Part shown: piece after piece, positions 26,401 to 34,816 of the stretch
Numbering within the stretch: the first letter of the stretch is position 1
How the letters are laid out: the number at the start of each line of letters is the position of its first letter
Source of the DNA: CAZWDO01 sp964632485 [NCBI: uncultured bacterium]
GTDB taxonomy: Bacteria > JAGOEH01
Reading direction: 5' to 3'
NCBI GenBank assembly: GCA_964632485.1
Contig: CAZWDO010000017.1
Location: 1-64,000, forward strand
Length of the DNA stretch: 64,000 bases
Notes under the pieces: model-generated
Told to the model about the DNA's origin: nothing
Seen by the model: the letters and a program-made list of their open reading frames with translations, nothing else
The model's database searches: none
Position numbers and translations under genes: made by a program

Positions 26401-29400
26401 AGACAGCGTTTATTTTCAGGTGAATGACGGCGTTTCTAATTCTAAAACAGCTAAAATTGTAATCATGATATATGCCGTCAATGATAAACCTCTTTTTACA
26501 GCAGGTGATTCAATCCTAAGGATAGAGGATTGCGGGGTTCAAATGATTGCTGATTGGGCAACAGCAATCTCCTCCGGCGCGGCCAATGAGGCCAGTCAAT
26601 CCATTAGTTTTGAACTGCTGGGCGATGGCGGGGACTTGTTTTCCCAGGAACCCTTTATCGATGAAACGGGTACGTTGAGTTTTAATCCCGCGCTCAATCA
26701 GTCGGGAAGCGCGACCTGGCAGATCGTCCTAAATGACGATGGGGGTACGCTGAACGGCGGTGTCGCTTCCTCCGACACAAGTCAATTGACCATCACAATC
26801 CTGGCGGTAGATGATCCGCCTTCATTTAATACTGCTCCCATTCCTGCGGATCAGGCGCGGAGTGTCTCTCTATTGCCGATTCTGGACTGGCTGGCGGAAG
26901 ACCCTGAAGGCGATGCGATTTTATATGATTTGTATTTTGGTTCAGAAAATCCCCCGCCGCTGCTGGCCACTAATCTGACTCAATCCCGCTACGAGTTGTC
27001 TAATTTACAGTACGGTTCCACTTATTTTTGGCAAGTGGTTGCTAAAACAGCGACTGCCAACACAGTCAGTTCCCTCTGGCAATTTGTTACGCAATACCGA
27101 TTGGAAATTATGAGCCCGGAAGAAGGCGAAATTATTGCCGGAGGTTCCTCATATCAGATTTACTGGCAATCTAATTCACCCCAGATCGATTCGGTCGGAA
27201 TCGCGTATTCCGTGGATCATGGCGCCCATTTTCTGACAATTATTGATGGTTATCCAAACAGCGGACACTATGAGTGGACTGTTCCCGGGGTCAATAGCGA
27301 TGAATGCATGCTCAAAATTTGGAAACATAATGAATTGGATGTTTACGGGTACAGTGGGCTGTTTGCTGTTCGCGCTAATTGGTTCGAGTTGATCCAGCCT
27401 GTGAATGGCGATCTCTATAATACCGCTTCGTCGCAAACAATCAAACTTCATTGCGTCGGTTTGCAGCGCGATTTTTCATTCTTTCTTACCGGAAATGGGG
27501 GAGAATCATGGGTTCCCCTGACCATCAATCAGTTAAGCAAATTATCCGTGATTGATACATTCAGCTTTACCTGGCTGGTACCATCATTGGTTTCCAATCA
27601 ATGTCGGATTCGCGGTGTTTATAATCCCAATCCATCCATCATCGATGAAAGTGATGGGTGGTTCAGTATCCGCGACGGACAAAATTTAACGCTCATTGAA
27701 CCCAATGGGGGCGAAATATTAGCCGGAGGCGAACCGGATACGATCCGCTGGGTATCTCAAGGCGCTATTGAGCGGGTTCATCTGGCTTTTTCTATCGATA
27801 ACGGGCAGCAGTACCAGTGGATTCATCAAAATGTGTCCAATATAGGGCGGTATAGTTGGAATGTTCCGGATATAGATGCCGCAGAATGCCGGGTCAAGGT
27901 CATTCAGGCCGATGATCAATCGGTATGGGATATTTCTGATGAAACGTTCCAAATCGCGCGCAAATTGATTCAATTTACGGCTCCTCTCGGCGGGGCATAT
28001 TCAAGCGGAGATACGATCAGAGTAGCCTGGCAGGCATCGCCGGTGATTGAACTACTGAATCTCTATTTTTCGGCTGATGGCGGCTATCAGTGGCAAAACA
28101 TCGTGTCGAATAAAAATGCCGCTACGGGATTCTATATTTATACCCTCCCGGATACCATCACCGCCCAGGCTTGCTTCCGGGCGCAATCCGTCCGTTATCC
28201 CGCCACTCTGGCTCAATCAGCGCTTTTTTCGATTAGTCGCCTGAGTCATCCTATTTCTAAAATCATCCGTCCATCTGCCGATACAACAATCGTTGTCGGT
28301 ACAACTATTCAATTCGAAGGTTTGGAAATGAGTCTGGAAGGGGTGAGCTATCGTTGGGATTTTGGGGATGGCAGTTCCAGTGAACTATTGAATCCGACAC
28401 ATCTTTTCTCAGTGGAGGGCATATTCCGTATTCTTCACTGGTACGAGTTGGACGGAGTGGAATTTAAAGCGGATACCCTATGGGTCACGGTTCAAAATCC
28501 AGCGGAGAACTATCCCCTTTATTTCTGGAATCAACCCCAGAGTCAGCTTTTTGGACGTAATGTATGGTTTTATTGGCAAACCAATCAGCCCGGCACAGCG
28601 CGTTTGTATTATGGCAGTTCACCGACTCAGTTGAATTCTTCCATTGTATTGGACGAGAATGACTGGCGACATTCGACGATTATCCGTTCGCCCGCAACCG
28701 GCAAATACTATTTTAAAGTTATGGCCGAAAATCAGTTTCAGAGTATTTATTCAACATTGGATTCATTCTCTATTGCGCAGAATGCCGCGCCGGATTTCCA
28801 TACCCCATTTCTCATTTCAATGGAAATCCATCCCCGCCGTAATTCCTGTGCGCTGATTGCTGAGTTTAACGAACCGGTTCGGACAACTCTTCATTATGGC
28901 GCCGATCCCAACCAATTGATCAGCGCTCAGGCAGGGCAAACCTATTTATACCGCCATCTGTTTTACATCGATAATTTAGCTTCCGGACAACAATATTATT
29001 ATAAAATACTGATGAGCGACATTAACGACAATCAAGCGCTCTATCCTGCAGATGCTGTATTGGCTAAGACCGGGGAATCAGTCCCCGCCACTGGTTTTGC
29101 AACGATAAATGAAGCGGATTCAGCCCCACCGCAGTTTACTCTGCCTCCCTTGATATTTTGGCGCTATCTCAATCGTCTGGGACTTGCCTGGGGTTGTAAT
29201 GAGCCGGTTTATTTCCGGCTGAGCCTCTACCAACAGGAACAACTCATCCGCTATTACCGGGATGATCAGTATTTCAGCATGGAGCGTATTTTATTTTTAG
29301 AAGGCCTGGGAAGCGGACTCACTTATCGCTTGAACCTCGAATTAATTGATCAGGAAGGAAACCGGACATCATACAATATCCCGTCTGTTATCCTGGACGC

Positions 29401-29995
29401 CCAGAATGGCGGAGCTCCGGCAATTGCTCAGGCGCCGGTTGTTACGCTACGGGAAACAGCATTGCAAATGGAATGGCAGACCTGGCCTGCGGCGACTCGG
29501 CATGCGCGCTGGGGATTCTCTCCGGATAGCCTTATTTATACGCTTGATTTTAAGGATTTTAATTTCACTCATCGAGTCTTTATCAATCCTGACGTTTTAG
29601 ATCATATTGTTTATTACCAGGTTAAGAACTGTACGCCTTCAACATGCGCGCCCTGGTCGGAAATCTATGCGTTTAATCCCACAGGAGTGAATGAGCCGGT
29701 GATGGACGCGGATTCAAGCCACGATTGGGTAAGCCGTGTCTATCCCAATCCGTTCAACCATGATTTAGGAATTGAATTATGGGTTAAGCGGCATCAACCA
29801 ATAAAAATTGAGATTTATAATATGTTAGGACAAAAAATGGAAACTCTGATTCAAATGGAACTTTTCCCCTCAATTCATCGTATAATATGGCAAGGTCGCG
29901 ATAAATATGGATGCGATTTACCCAGTGGAATCTATTTTATACGGATTTCCGGCGTTACTCAGCAGGAAATTCATAAAGTGATGCGGGTAAGATAG
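20414..29995 (+). CDS. Giant exported multi-domain protein (3193 aa) with cadherin-like repeats and type IX-style C-terminal sorting module
   Basis: GTG 20414 is chosen because AGGAGG lies 8 bases upstream and the product begins with a signal peptide (VRLKILCLILILIPSFIKA). Order of modules: an N-terminal domain like those near nidogen-type regions (about 20-215); two cadherin-like modules with WTINGG-type repeats (220-530); seven near-identical ~132-residue cadherin-like repeats starting NDAPVNSVPGAQ, with one CSPG/Cadherin_3-type repeat inserted after the first (530-1570); three more CSPG-type repeats with FTQ(D/E)DI motifs (1570-1930); further Ig-like modules; a fibronectin-type region near 2200; three GGE-type Ser/Thr-rich repeats ('IxW...GxYxWxVP', 2230-2610); a PKD domain (WDFGDGSS, about 2650); phosphatase-N-like beta domains; and a C-terminal PNPFN + FlgD-like module (3109-3193) for type IX secretion. 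Likely a Ca-binding surface adhesin or fibre. No catalytic domain was seen. Confidence 0.9.
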   Translation: MRLKILCLILILIPSFIKAGYTILKTGDPGGPAFSWIDISATGTPLNIADDNAVNIVAPFAVPLWGNTATQLRVGNNGAILFDAVAGNIEFANLELSNALTPDNLVAVFWDDMDDAPGNVYYQSTGVAPNRQFVISWEGYSRFQAAGVGDFQVVFTENSSNILFQYLDVDFSNVAYDYGNSATVGLKRAGNMIQQVSYNSTAVLSNNLAVQFLYSNSAPVLNTGGSPKLSSIAEGILVGNNTGTKISSFISSIDPINMITDANGDDEGIAVYSVDEVNGAWSYSLNDGGSWTAVAPVAAGSALLLSADTQTRLRFQPSDADWTGSATFLFRAWDLTQGENGEKTDVSTNGGTTAYSSDFETGTITVINENDAPVLTNTGQPAWTAIDEDDAAQIGNTVAQIIAGLDAPQITDVDPGAVEGIAVVAVTNTNGQWQWTINGGSAWTNFSVSAPAANNARLLADDVLTRIRFYPDNNYNGAVTGNITFRAWDQTGAGVNGGAVDITVVGTSGITPFSANSVTSQSITVNAVNDPPVHSIPGAQSMNEEATLTFNAANSNLISVSDADAGGAAVQTSISATNGTLTLSGIVGLAFTVGDGAADAAMTFTGTIAAINTALDGISYTPTLNYFGAATLTLSTNDQGNTPAPAQQDDDQITINVQNVNDAPVLVTNLGLTVGESATGTITQALLQVTDVDNTAAQIAYTLSALPTHGQVRNNGAGLGIGGSFTQDDIDNSRVTFVNNGDEVANDQFTFTVSDGAGGSIGATVFAITVTLANDAPVNSVPGAQTTAEDTPLTFNVANSNLISISDDDAGGGDLQVVLSGANGVITLSGIAGLAFTVGDGAADAAMTFTGPLAAINTALDGLIFTPTPAFSGAGSIQINTDDQGNSGLGGAQSDLDNIAITISAVNDAPVNSVPGAQNINEDAPLTFNAGNGNLISIADGDAGAGVLLMNLTASNGTVTLSGIAGLIFSAGDGAADAAMTFTGALAAINIALDGLIFTPTSNFNGVAGLQITTNDQGNTGSGGAQSDVDNIVINVASLNDAPINSVPAAQVIDEDAVLTFNVANGNLISVSDIDIAAADLQIVLTATNGTLSLSGIGGLAFTVGDGADDATMTFTATQANVNTALAGMTFTPTSQFSGAANLQINSNDQGNTGAGGAQADIDNIVITVTTVNDPPVNSVPGVQTTNEDVPLTFNAGNGNLISISDADVAAGNLQITLTGGSGTVTLSGIVGLAFTTGDGADDVLMTFTGTLANINTSLDGLIFAPATNFNGGATLTILTNDQGNTGPDGAKTDQDIISITVNAQNDAPVNNIPAAQVTDEDTPLTFSSAVGNTIYITDDAGSNPAQLALTATNGVLTLNGVSGLTFTVGDGSADAAMTFTGTLANINTAINGLVFTPTAEYNGAANLQISTDDQGNTGVGGALTDVDNVAITVTAVNDAPINSAPGTQSVNEDASLTFNAANSNLISVSDIDAAAGDMQITLTAVNGTLTLSGIAGLAFTVGDGAADATMTFTATLVNANLALDGLVFVPTPDFYGSATLTLLASDQGNTGSGGVKTDQDLISMTVNGQNDGPALAINLPLTLDEGEMGIITNGQLLCTDIDTDSAHLIYSLATAVTHGILLKSSPSAISLVNGGNSGHLARAAVNDTLGAGDSFTQEDINFSRIHYYHDGTETITDFFQFTVSDGVVTLPAAQFDFLINLRNDLPVLAALDTLIVSEGGSGTLTQADLEVIDEESAANQIQFTLAESPDYGELRLNAAALGVGQQFTQNNINSGGVSYQHDGSETLGDTFRFTVNDGDGGTMASTAFSLVIMPVNDLPVLITNDTLFMNEGDTATINQTLLRSDDVDHTAAQLTYTISTLPTAGQIWVNGQALTLNGTFTQAQLNSGAVEYVHIQQAVLADQFTFTLRDGAGAAIAATQLNVRIYAVHDPPWADNMTVTLLEDHLYNGVLIAGDEENQPLFYRVAINGAKGTFTITDSTQPQFVYTPQFNANGEDSVYFQVNDGVSNSKTAKIVIMIYAVNDKPLFTAGDSILRIEDCGVQMIADWATAISSGAANEASQSISFELLGDGGDLFSQEPFIDETGTLSFNPALNQSGSATWQIVLNDDGGTLNGGVASSDTSQLTITILAVDDPPSFNTAPIPADQARSVSLLPILDWLAEDPEGDAILYDLYFGSENPPPLLATNLTQSRYELSNLQYGSTYFWQVVAKTATANTVSSLWQFVTQYRLEIMSPEEGEIIAGGSSYQIYWQSNSPQIDSVGIAYSVDHGAHFLTIIDGYPNSGHYEWTVPGVNSDECMLKIWKHNELDVYGYSGLFAVRANWFELIQPVNGDLYNTASSQTIKLHCVGLQRDFSFFLTGNGGESWVPLTINQLSKLSVIDTFSFTWLVPSLVSNQCRIRGVYNPNPSIIDESDGWFSIRDGQNLTLIEPNGGEILAGGEPDTIRWVSQGAIERVHLAFSIDNGQQYQWIHQNVSNIGRYSWNVPDIDAAECRVKVIQADDQSVWDISDETFQIARKLIQFTAPLGGAYSSGDTIRVAWQASPVIELLNLYFSADGGYQWQNIVSNKNAATGFYIYTLPDTITAQACFRAQSVRYPATLAQSALFSISRLSHPISKIIRPSADTTIVVGTTIQFEGLEMSLEGVSYRWDFGDGSSSELLNPTHLFSVEGIFRILHWYELDGVEFKADTLWVTVQNPAENYPLYFWNQPQSQLFGRNVWFYWQTNQPGTARLYYGSSPTQLNSSIVLDENDWRHSTIIRSPATGKYYFKVMAENQFQSIYSTLDSFSIAQNAAPDFHTPFLISMEIHPRRNSCALIAEFNEPVRTTLHYGADPNQLISAQAGQTYLYRHLFYIDNLASGQQYYYKILMSDINDNQALYPADAVLAKTGESVPATGFATINEADSAPPQFTLPPLIFWRYLNRLGLAWGCNEPVYFRLSLYQQEQLIRYYRDDQYFSMERILFLEGLGSGLTYRLNLELIDQEGNRTSYNIPSVILDAQNGGAPAIAQAPVVTLRETALQMEWQTWPAATRHARWGFSPDSLIYTLDFKDFNFTHRVFINPDVLDHIVYYQVKNCTPSTCAPWSEIYAFNPTGVNEPVMDADSSHDWVSRVYPNPFNHDLGIELWVKRHQPIKIEIYNMLGQKMETLIQMELFPSIHRIIWQGRDKYGCDLPSGIYFIRISGVTQQEIHKVMRVR
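21994..25119 (+). repeat. Coding tandem repeats, period about 396-402 bp
   Basis: Seven copies of the NDAPVNS(V)PGAQ unit begin near 21994, 22730, 23131, 23527, 23929, 24328 and 24724; the inserted CSPG-type unit begins near 22393 and is shorter (about 337 bp). Copies are similar at protein level and partly at DNA level (recurrent GGCGACGGCGCCGCCGATG-like stretches), so recombination between units can change repeat number. Such regions are prone to assembly collapse. Confidence 0.88.
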
Positions 29996-30063
29996 CGTCG
30001 TTGGCCGCTTATTTTTTGCAGTTCAGCGCTATGTAACGGTTTGATTTAAACAAGGAGACGACT

Positions 30064-32538
30064 TTGCAGCGGTTTTTTTACGTTTTCTTTTTTGGTTTGA
30101 TTTCAGTCGGTTTTGCCTGGCAACCGCTGGATAGTCTGAAGCTTGCCGTAAATCAAGCTCAAACCGATTCCCTACGTATGCAAGCCTTGGGTCATCTCTA
30201 TCAATTGTATTTCGATCGACAATTGTACTGGGATGCCAACCAGACTGCGAATGAAATGTTGGAGATCGCCGAGAACACTCAATCGTTACCCGATAAGGCT
30301 CGCGCCTGGGAATCCTTGAGCAATGCGCTGGCGAATATGTTTGATATAAAAAACGCTATTTATTTCGCGGACTTAAGCCTTCAAGCCTGGCGATCGCTAC
30401 CCGATACATTGGCCATGGTTCGGGTTTATAGCTTGATAGCCCGTTGTATGCATATTGATCCCCGGTCACTTGATTTATGTCTTCCTTATCTAAAACAATA
30501 TGAACAATTGGGATTAAACAGTTCCGATAGTTTGCTGAAAGCCAGCATGAAATTTGAATTAGCCCGGCATCTCATTTTTTTTGACATGAATAAATCGTTG
30601 ACCTATTTCTATGAATCTCTATCATATTTTAGAAACTCGGGACAATATAAAACATTAGTGCAGATGCTTATTATGGGCATACAGATTTCATGGCATCAGG
30701 GCGATTCTTTAAATGCTGACCGCTATCTTCGAGAATATCGGCAAACTCTGAATGAGATCAGCGATACAACCGTTATTCTGAATAGTTTATTCCATTTAAG
30801 TGAAGCCTACTCTAATATAACACGCTATGCCGAAGGCATTTCTGTATGTGATGAAATCTTTCAAAAGTATCGCCCGGATGATTTGTCATTGAAACTCAGG
30901 GGGGATGTCTATGGCAACATGGGATTCATCTATCATACGCTTGAAAACTTTACTACTGCCAAGCAATATTATCAGGAAGCCATAAATTCTTTTGAGGCTG
31001 CCAATTACCCGGTCGATGTCGCCACTTTTAAAAATAATCTCGGATTGCTATACTCTGAAATAAACCAGCCCGACAGCGCTTTCACTTATCTTTTTGATGC
31101 TCTTGATCTTATGGGGAAAAATCATAATGGGTTCGGTATCTATAACACGATTAATAGTATTGGTACGGTCTATTATAATCTTGAAGAGTTTGAGCAGGCT
31201 CTTGAATACTATAAGAAAGCCATGAAATTGGAAGAATTGGCTCCCCATCATACGTTTACCCGAATCTTTAAAATTGATGTGGGAAAAACCTATTATCAAA
31301 TGGGGGAAAAAGATAAAGCCCTGAAATATCTGGAGTCCGGAATCCAACGTATGCCGTTTGATAACGCCAACCGTCAGTATCTACTCACAGCTTATGATTT
31401 ATTATCAAAAATTTATAAAGAACGCAAGGATATAGCTCAGTCCCTTTATTTTCTGGAACACTATTCCCTTTTAAAGGATTCCCTGAATCAGGCTGAGCGT
31501 TCGGAAATTTTAGTTAAAATGAGTAATCGCGAGGAATTAGCCACGAAAGAAGCTGAGATTGAATTATTGAAAAAAGAGAAATTAATCCAAAGCCTGGCGC
31601 TGGGCCGGCGCCAATCGATGATTTATACCGCAGGAATTTTGTTAGCGTTGATTTCAGGGCTGGTATTGTTGATCGCCAACCGGTACCGGTTGAAAAACGA
31701 GGCCCACAAGAAATTAATTGTCATGAATAATAGAATACATGAACAAAACACCAAGATCATGAACGATTTGGAATTAGCCAAAAAACTCCAGTTCTCCCTC
31801 TTGCCAAAAAATTACCCATTGATTGACGGCATCAATTTTTTTGGACGTTTAATCCCCTCTGAAAGCCTTAGCGGTGATTTCTATGATGTTTTCCCGATTG
31901 ATGACAACCACATTGGTTTCTATATTTTGGATGTTTGCGGGCATGGCGTTTCTTCTGCGTTGATCACTGTTTTTGTGCGTGATTTTTTCGAAACGTTGAA
32001 GGATACTCCGCAAATGTTGAAACATCCCGATGACGTGTTGCAACGCCTGAACCAGAAAATGCTGGATGCTCGCTTTGAAAATGAACATTTTCGCTGGTAT
32101 CTCACGATGTGTTACGGATTTTTCAATATTAAAGAGTCCGTGTTTACTTACTCATCAGCGGCGCATAACTCTGTTTATCATATTCGCAACCATGATGGAA
32201 TTAAAATTAATAATATTTCCAGTCCCAATTTTGCTATTGGCTGGTTTCCCTATGCCGAATATCCTGTTAATCAGATTCATCTGCAGGCTTCTGATAAAAT
32301 TTTAATGTTGACCGATGGTGTTATCGAAGCAGAACGCAGTGAAACCGATGAACAGTTTGGCGCTGAGCGGCTCTTTGAATCAATAACTCAATCATTGCAG
32401 GAAATGAAGAAAAGGAATCTGGAAACTGATTATTTATTGGAACGCTTGCGTAAAGATGTGACGGTTTTTTCGGGTAAAGAGCAACCCTCCGATGATATTA
32501 CCATGTTTTTGATGGAGTTGGAGGATATCCATTTATAA
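30064..32538 (+). CDS. TPR-repeat membrane protein with C-terminal SpoIIE/PP2C phosphatase domain
   Basis: 824 residues starting at TTG 30064, which has AAGGAG 6 bases upstream. Signal peptide (about 1-18), then roughly ten TPR units (30-480) including clear ones such as GNMGFIYHTLENFTTAKQYYQEAI and TVYYNLEEFEQALEYYKKAM (each shortened here), a coiled coil, one membrane helix (about 519-540), a second coiled-coil linker, and a SpoIIE/RsbU-type PP2C phosphatase domain in the cytoplasm (575-824) with the metal-binding acidic residues in SGDFYDVF, LDVCGHG, LTDGVIEA and SDDITMF. The periplasmic TPR array would sense a ligand or protein and set phosphatase activity on a partner such as an anti-anti-sigma factor; no such partner is encoded nearby. 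It follows the giant exported protein by 68 bases and could be co-transcribed with it. Confidence 0.92.
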   Translation: MQRFFYVFFFGLISVGFAWQPLDSLKLAVNQAQTDSLRMQALGHLYQLYFDRQLYWDANQTANEMLEIAENTQSLPDKARAWESLSNALANMFDIKNAIYFADLSLQAWRSLPDTLAMVRVYSLIARCMHIDPRSLDLCLPYLKQYEQLGLNSSDSLLKASMKFELARHLIFFDMNKSLTYFYESLSYFRNSGQYKTLVQMLIMGIQISWHQGDSLNADRYLREYRQTLNEISDTTVILNSLFHLSEAYSNITRYAEGISVCDEIFQKYRPDDLSLKLRGDVYGNMGFIYHTLENFTTAKQYYQEAINSFEAANYPVDVATFKNNLGLLYSEINQPDSAFTYLFDALDLMGKNHNGFGIYNTINSIGTVYYNLEEFEQALEYYKKAMKLEELAPHHTFTRIFKIDVGKTYYQMGEKDKALKYLESGIQRMPFDNANRQYLLTAYDLLSKIYKERKDIAQSLYFLEHYSLLKDSLNQAERSEILVKMSNREELATKEAEIELLKKEKLIQSLALGRRQSMIYTAGILLALISGLVLLIANRYRLKNEAHKKLIVMNNRIHEQNTKIMNDLELAKKLQFSLLPKNYPLIDGINFFGRLIPSESLSGDFYDVFPIDDNHIGFYILDVCGHGVSSALITVFVRDFFETLKDTPQMLKHPDDVLQRLNQKMLDARFENEHFRWYLTMCYGFFNIKESVFTYSSAAHNSVYHIRNHDGIKINNISSPNFAIGWFPYAEYPVNQIHLQASDKILMLTDGVIEAERSETDEQFGAERLFESITQSLQEMKKRNLETDYLLERLRKDVTVFSGKEQPSDDITMFLMELEDIHL

Positions 32539-32547
32539 CGAATTGAA

Positions 32548-33576
32548 TTATCGTGTGGGCAGAATTTCACCCCGATTGGATATAGTTAATCCCGATTCAG
32601 GAATTTTAGCTGACAATTCTTGCAGCAATTCAATCGTGTAGAAGGTTGAGTCATATACCGGGACTCCTTTTTCCGCTCCCAGTTTTTTTTGTTTCATCGG
32701 TACAATATTTCCATTTTGAAATTTCCCTTCATGGTCGATAGTGAGGTTCAAAATCAGGGTATATTGATTGAATCCGCTGGTATTGAATGATCCGTGCGTC
32801 AGGAAATTACCCAGTGAAAAGGCGATCAAGCGGTTTTTATAGAGTTTGATACCGCGTACTACATGCGGGCCATGTCCTAAAATCAGATCCGCGCCGGAAT
32901 CGATGGCGCGATGGCAAAAACGGTAAAAATTTCCGCGGTTCTCTCCAACCATCGTTTCATTCGCATCGGCAATATAGCGGGCCTTGCTGCCCTCACCCCC
33001 GCCATGCGCGCTGATAATCACGACCCGTCCTTTTTGCTTTTCTTGCTGAATCATTTCCAATAGCAGGTTTTCATCGTAAAGATAACTGAGATGTTGCTGC
33101 CGCCAACTGATGCCAAATAAACTGAGGGGAATGCCGTTAATGGTCACTGTATCGATCGTTTTTCCCGAGCCAATTGGCAAGATGCCAACCTGCGTCAATA
33201 ATCGTCGACTCTCTTCCAATCCTTTGACTCCGAAATCGGTACTATGGTTGTTGGCAAGTGTCATTACGTTAAATCCCAATGTCTTAAGAATCTCGGCATA
33301 GCGGGGGGGGATGCGGAAAGCATAACTTTTTCCGGCAATCAATTTCTTTGAACAGGTGGTGGATGATGTTAGTGGGCCTTCCAGATTCCCCATCACCAGA
33401 TGCGGATTGCCTTCTTTCAGCAAAGGCCCCAAATGGCTCAAATCTGCCTCGGGTAGTTCCGAATGATAATCACTGTGCGGCATTACGTCACCCGTTGCCT
33501 GTATTCTGAGTGTGTTGGCTTTTAGTGTGTAATAATTTAATGATACCAGCGTTAGCAGGATTATAATTCGCAGCAT
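32548..33576 (-). CDS. CapA-family protein (poly-gamma-glutamate synthesis-like metallophosphatase fold)
   Basis: 342 residues from ATG 33576; AGGAG lies 6 bases before this ATG but directly abuts the in-frame ATG at 33582, so the inner start is preferred. Signal peptide at the N-terminus. Conserved CapA/calcineurin-like motifs: ATGDVMPH, GNLEGPLT, LANNHSTDFG, ISAHGGGEG, GADLILGHGPHVVRG and FSLGNF. Family knowledge: CapA is needed for anchoring or synthesis of poly-gamma-glutamate, but most isolated homologues have unknown roles in the envelope. There are no capB/capC homologues here. It is convergent with the TPR-phosphatase gene, only 9 bases apart with no terminator visible, and has its own promoter. 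Confidence 0.88.
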   Translation of the reverse strand: MLRIIILLTLVSLNYYTLKANTLRIQATGDVMPHSDYHSELPEADLSHLGPLLKEGNPHLVMGNLEGPLTSSTTCSKKLIAGKSYAFRIPPRYAEILKTLGFNVMTLANNHSTDFGVKGLEESRRLLTQVGILPIGSGKTIDTVTINGIPLSLFGISWRQQHLSYLYDENLLLEMIQQEKQKGRVVIISAHGGGEGSKARYIADANETMVGENRGNFYRFCHRAIDSGADLILGHGPHVVRGIKLYKNRLIAFSLGNFLTHGSFNTSGFNQYTLILNLTIDHEGKFQNGNIVPMKQKKLGAEKGVPVYDSTFYTIELLQELSAKIPESGLTISNRGEILPTR

Positions 33577-33628
33577 CAGCATCTCCTGATTATATGGGTT
33601 TAATGGGGTTTGGTTTCACTCGATACAT

Positions 33629-33656
33629 AATATAGCGAAATTAATTAAAAATGCAA
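33629..33656 (-). promoter_or_regulatory. Promoter of the CapA-family gene
   Basis: Minus strand TTGCAT (33651-33656), 16-base spacer, TATATT (33629-33634). Confidence 0.6.
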
Positions 33657-33805
33657 GAAAAATCATGAATTTCGCAAATTTTAGCTTTATCCTCTACAAA
33701 ATCTATTGATAATGAACTGTAAATTAATTGAGGAATATCGCCCATATCCCGAGTCTCTTGAAACAACAATCCTCAAATCGAATAGACTAAATATAAAGAA
33801 AAGCC

Positions 33806-33833
33806 TTGACTTTAAGAGGTTTTTTTTTATATT
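33806..33833 (+). promoter_or_regulatory. Promoter of the DUF2279/glycosyltransferase/Wzi group
   Basis: TTGACT (33806-33811), 16-base spacer, TATATT (33828-33833), about 95 bases before the ATG. Confidence 0.65.
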
Positions 33834-33926
33834 TACGCTTATGAACATATTGATGAATTCAGAATGAGGACTTTAGAGAATGAATGAGGAATGAATGAAC
33901 AATAGGTCAATGGCGGCAGGCGCTCG

Positions 33927-34805
33927 ATGACGCGTATTATTTTTTACGCTGTTTTACTTGGAATTTTAAGTGTTGTGGGCGATTGTCTTTATGCGCTTGA
34001 TCTATCTGAGAACTTTTTGGAGGAACCCCGTCGTAAGGTGAATTACAAGATATTGGGAGGTTTGGGGAGTATCTATGTTGGGACCGCAGTCGGTATCCAT
34101 ATATATCAGGCCGATGCCTGGTGGAGTGGACAGCGGACGTCGTTCCATTTCCAGAATGACTGGGAATATGCGCTTTGGCAGGATAAGCTGGGGCACATGT
34201 ATGCCGCTTATTTGACTCAACATATTTGCAGCGGTTGGTTTGAGGCCGCCGGAGTTTCGCCGGTCCGCACTCTTTGGACCTCGGCGCTATTAGCTTTTGC
34301 TTTTGAAACTTGGATTGAGATTGAAGACGGATTCGGCCCCCAATGGGGATTTAGCCCGGGGGATTTTACAGCCAATACGGTGGGCGCTTTTTTACCCGTA
34401 GTTCAATATTATGCGCCGGCGCTATCGTATTTTATGTACAAAATCAGCTATTATCCCAAGAATTTTGGCAAAGATATGGGTGGGGGACATAAACCAATTG
34501 TCAGCGATGATTATGAAGGACAAAAATATTGGATTGCGCCCCGCATCCACCCGTTATTACCTGCAAGCTGGCAGGATGATTTGCCTCCCTGGCTGACAGT
34601 GGCTGTGGGAACAAGTGTCAGTGATTTGGACGGTTCTGGCGGCGGTCACCGCGATTGGTATCTGGCCTTGGATTTAGATGTGGAAGCTATCCCTTTGAAA
34701 GGACCTGTATGGAATTATATCAAACGCACGTTCAACAAAATTCATCTGCCCCTGCCAGGGGTGCGCTTGACTCGCAAGAAAGCATTTTCCCTTTTTTGCT
34801 ATTAA
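33927..34805 (+). CDS. DUF2279-like envelope protein
   Basis: 292 residues with a hydrophobic N-terminus (signal peptide or anchor). The central block matches the DUF2279 pattern: WWSGQRTSFHFQND, YALWQDKLGHMYAAYLTQ, FETWIEIEDGFGPQWGFSPGD, TANTVGAFLP and SYFMYKISYYP. Members are described as periplasmic or outer-membrane-linked proteins of unknown function. The C-terminal third (WLTVAVGTSVSDLDG...RDWYLALDLDVEAIP) looks like strands. The ATG at 33927 has only a weak ribosome site (GGCAGG). Its stop is 11 bases before the next start, so it is coupled with the glycosyltransferase and Wzi-like genes; envelope polysaccharide work is the contextual guess. Confidence 0.7.
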   Translation: MTRIIFYAVLLGILSVVGDCLYALDLSENFLEEPRRKVNYKILGGLGSIYVGTAVGIHIYQADAWWSGQRTSFHFQNDWEYALWQDKLGHMYAAYLTQHICSGWFEAAGVSPVRTLWTSALLAFAFETWIEIEDGFGPQWGFSPGDFTANTVGAFLPVVQYYAPALSYFMYKISYYPKNFGKDMGGGHKPIVSDDYEGQKYWIAPRIHPLLPASWQDDLPPWLTVAVGTSVSDLDGSGGGHRDWYLALDLDVEAIPLKGPVWNYIKRTFNKIHLPLPGVRLTRKKAFSLFCY

Positions 34806-34816
34806 ATCCCCTCACC

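Larger units (their letters stand above)
33577..33926. other. Intergenic region between divergent genes
   Basis: 350 bases, very AT-rich. It contains a leftward promoter for the CapA gene (33629-33656), a rightward promoter for the DUF2279-like gene (33806-33833), and nothing else recognisable. Confidence 0.7.

Noticed and set aside
32548-33576. Poly-gamma-glutamate capsule locus
   Set aside because: Only a CapA-like gene is present; the synthase genes capB and capC are absent.
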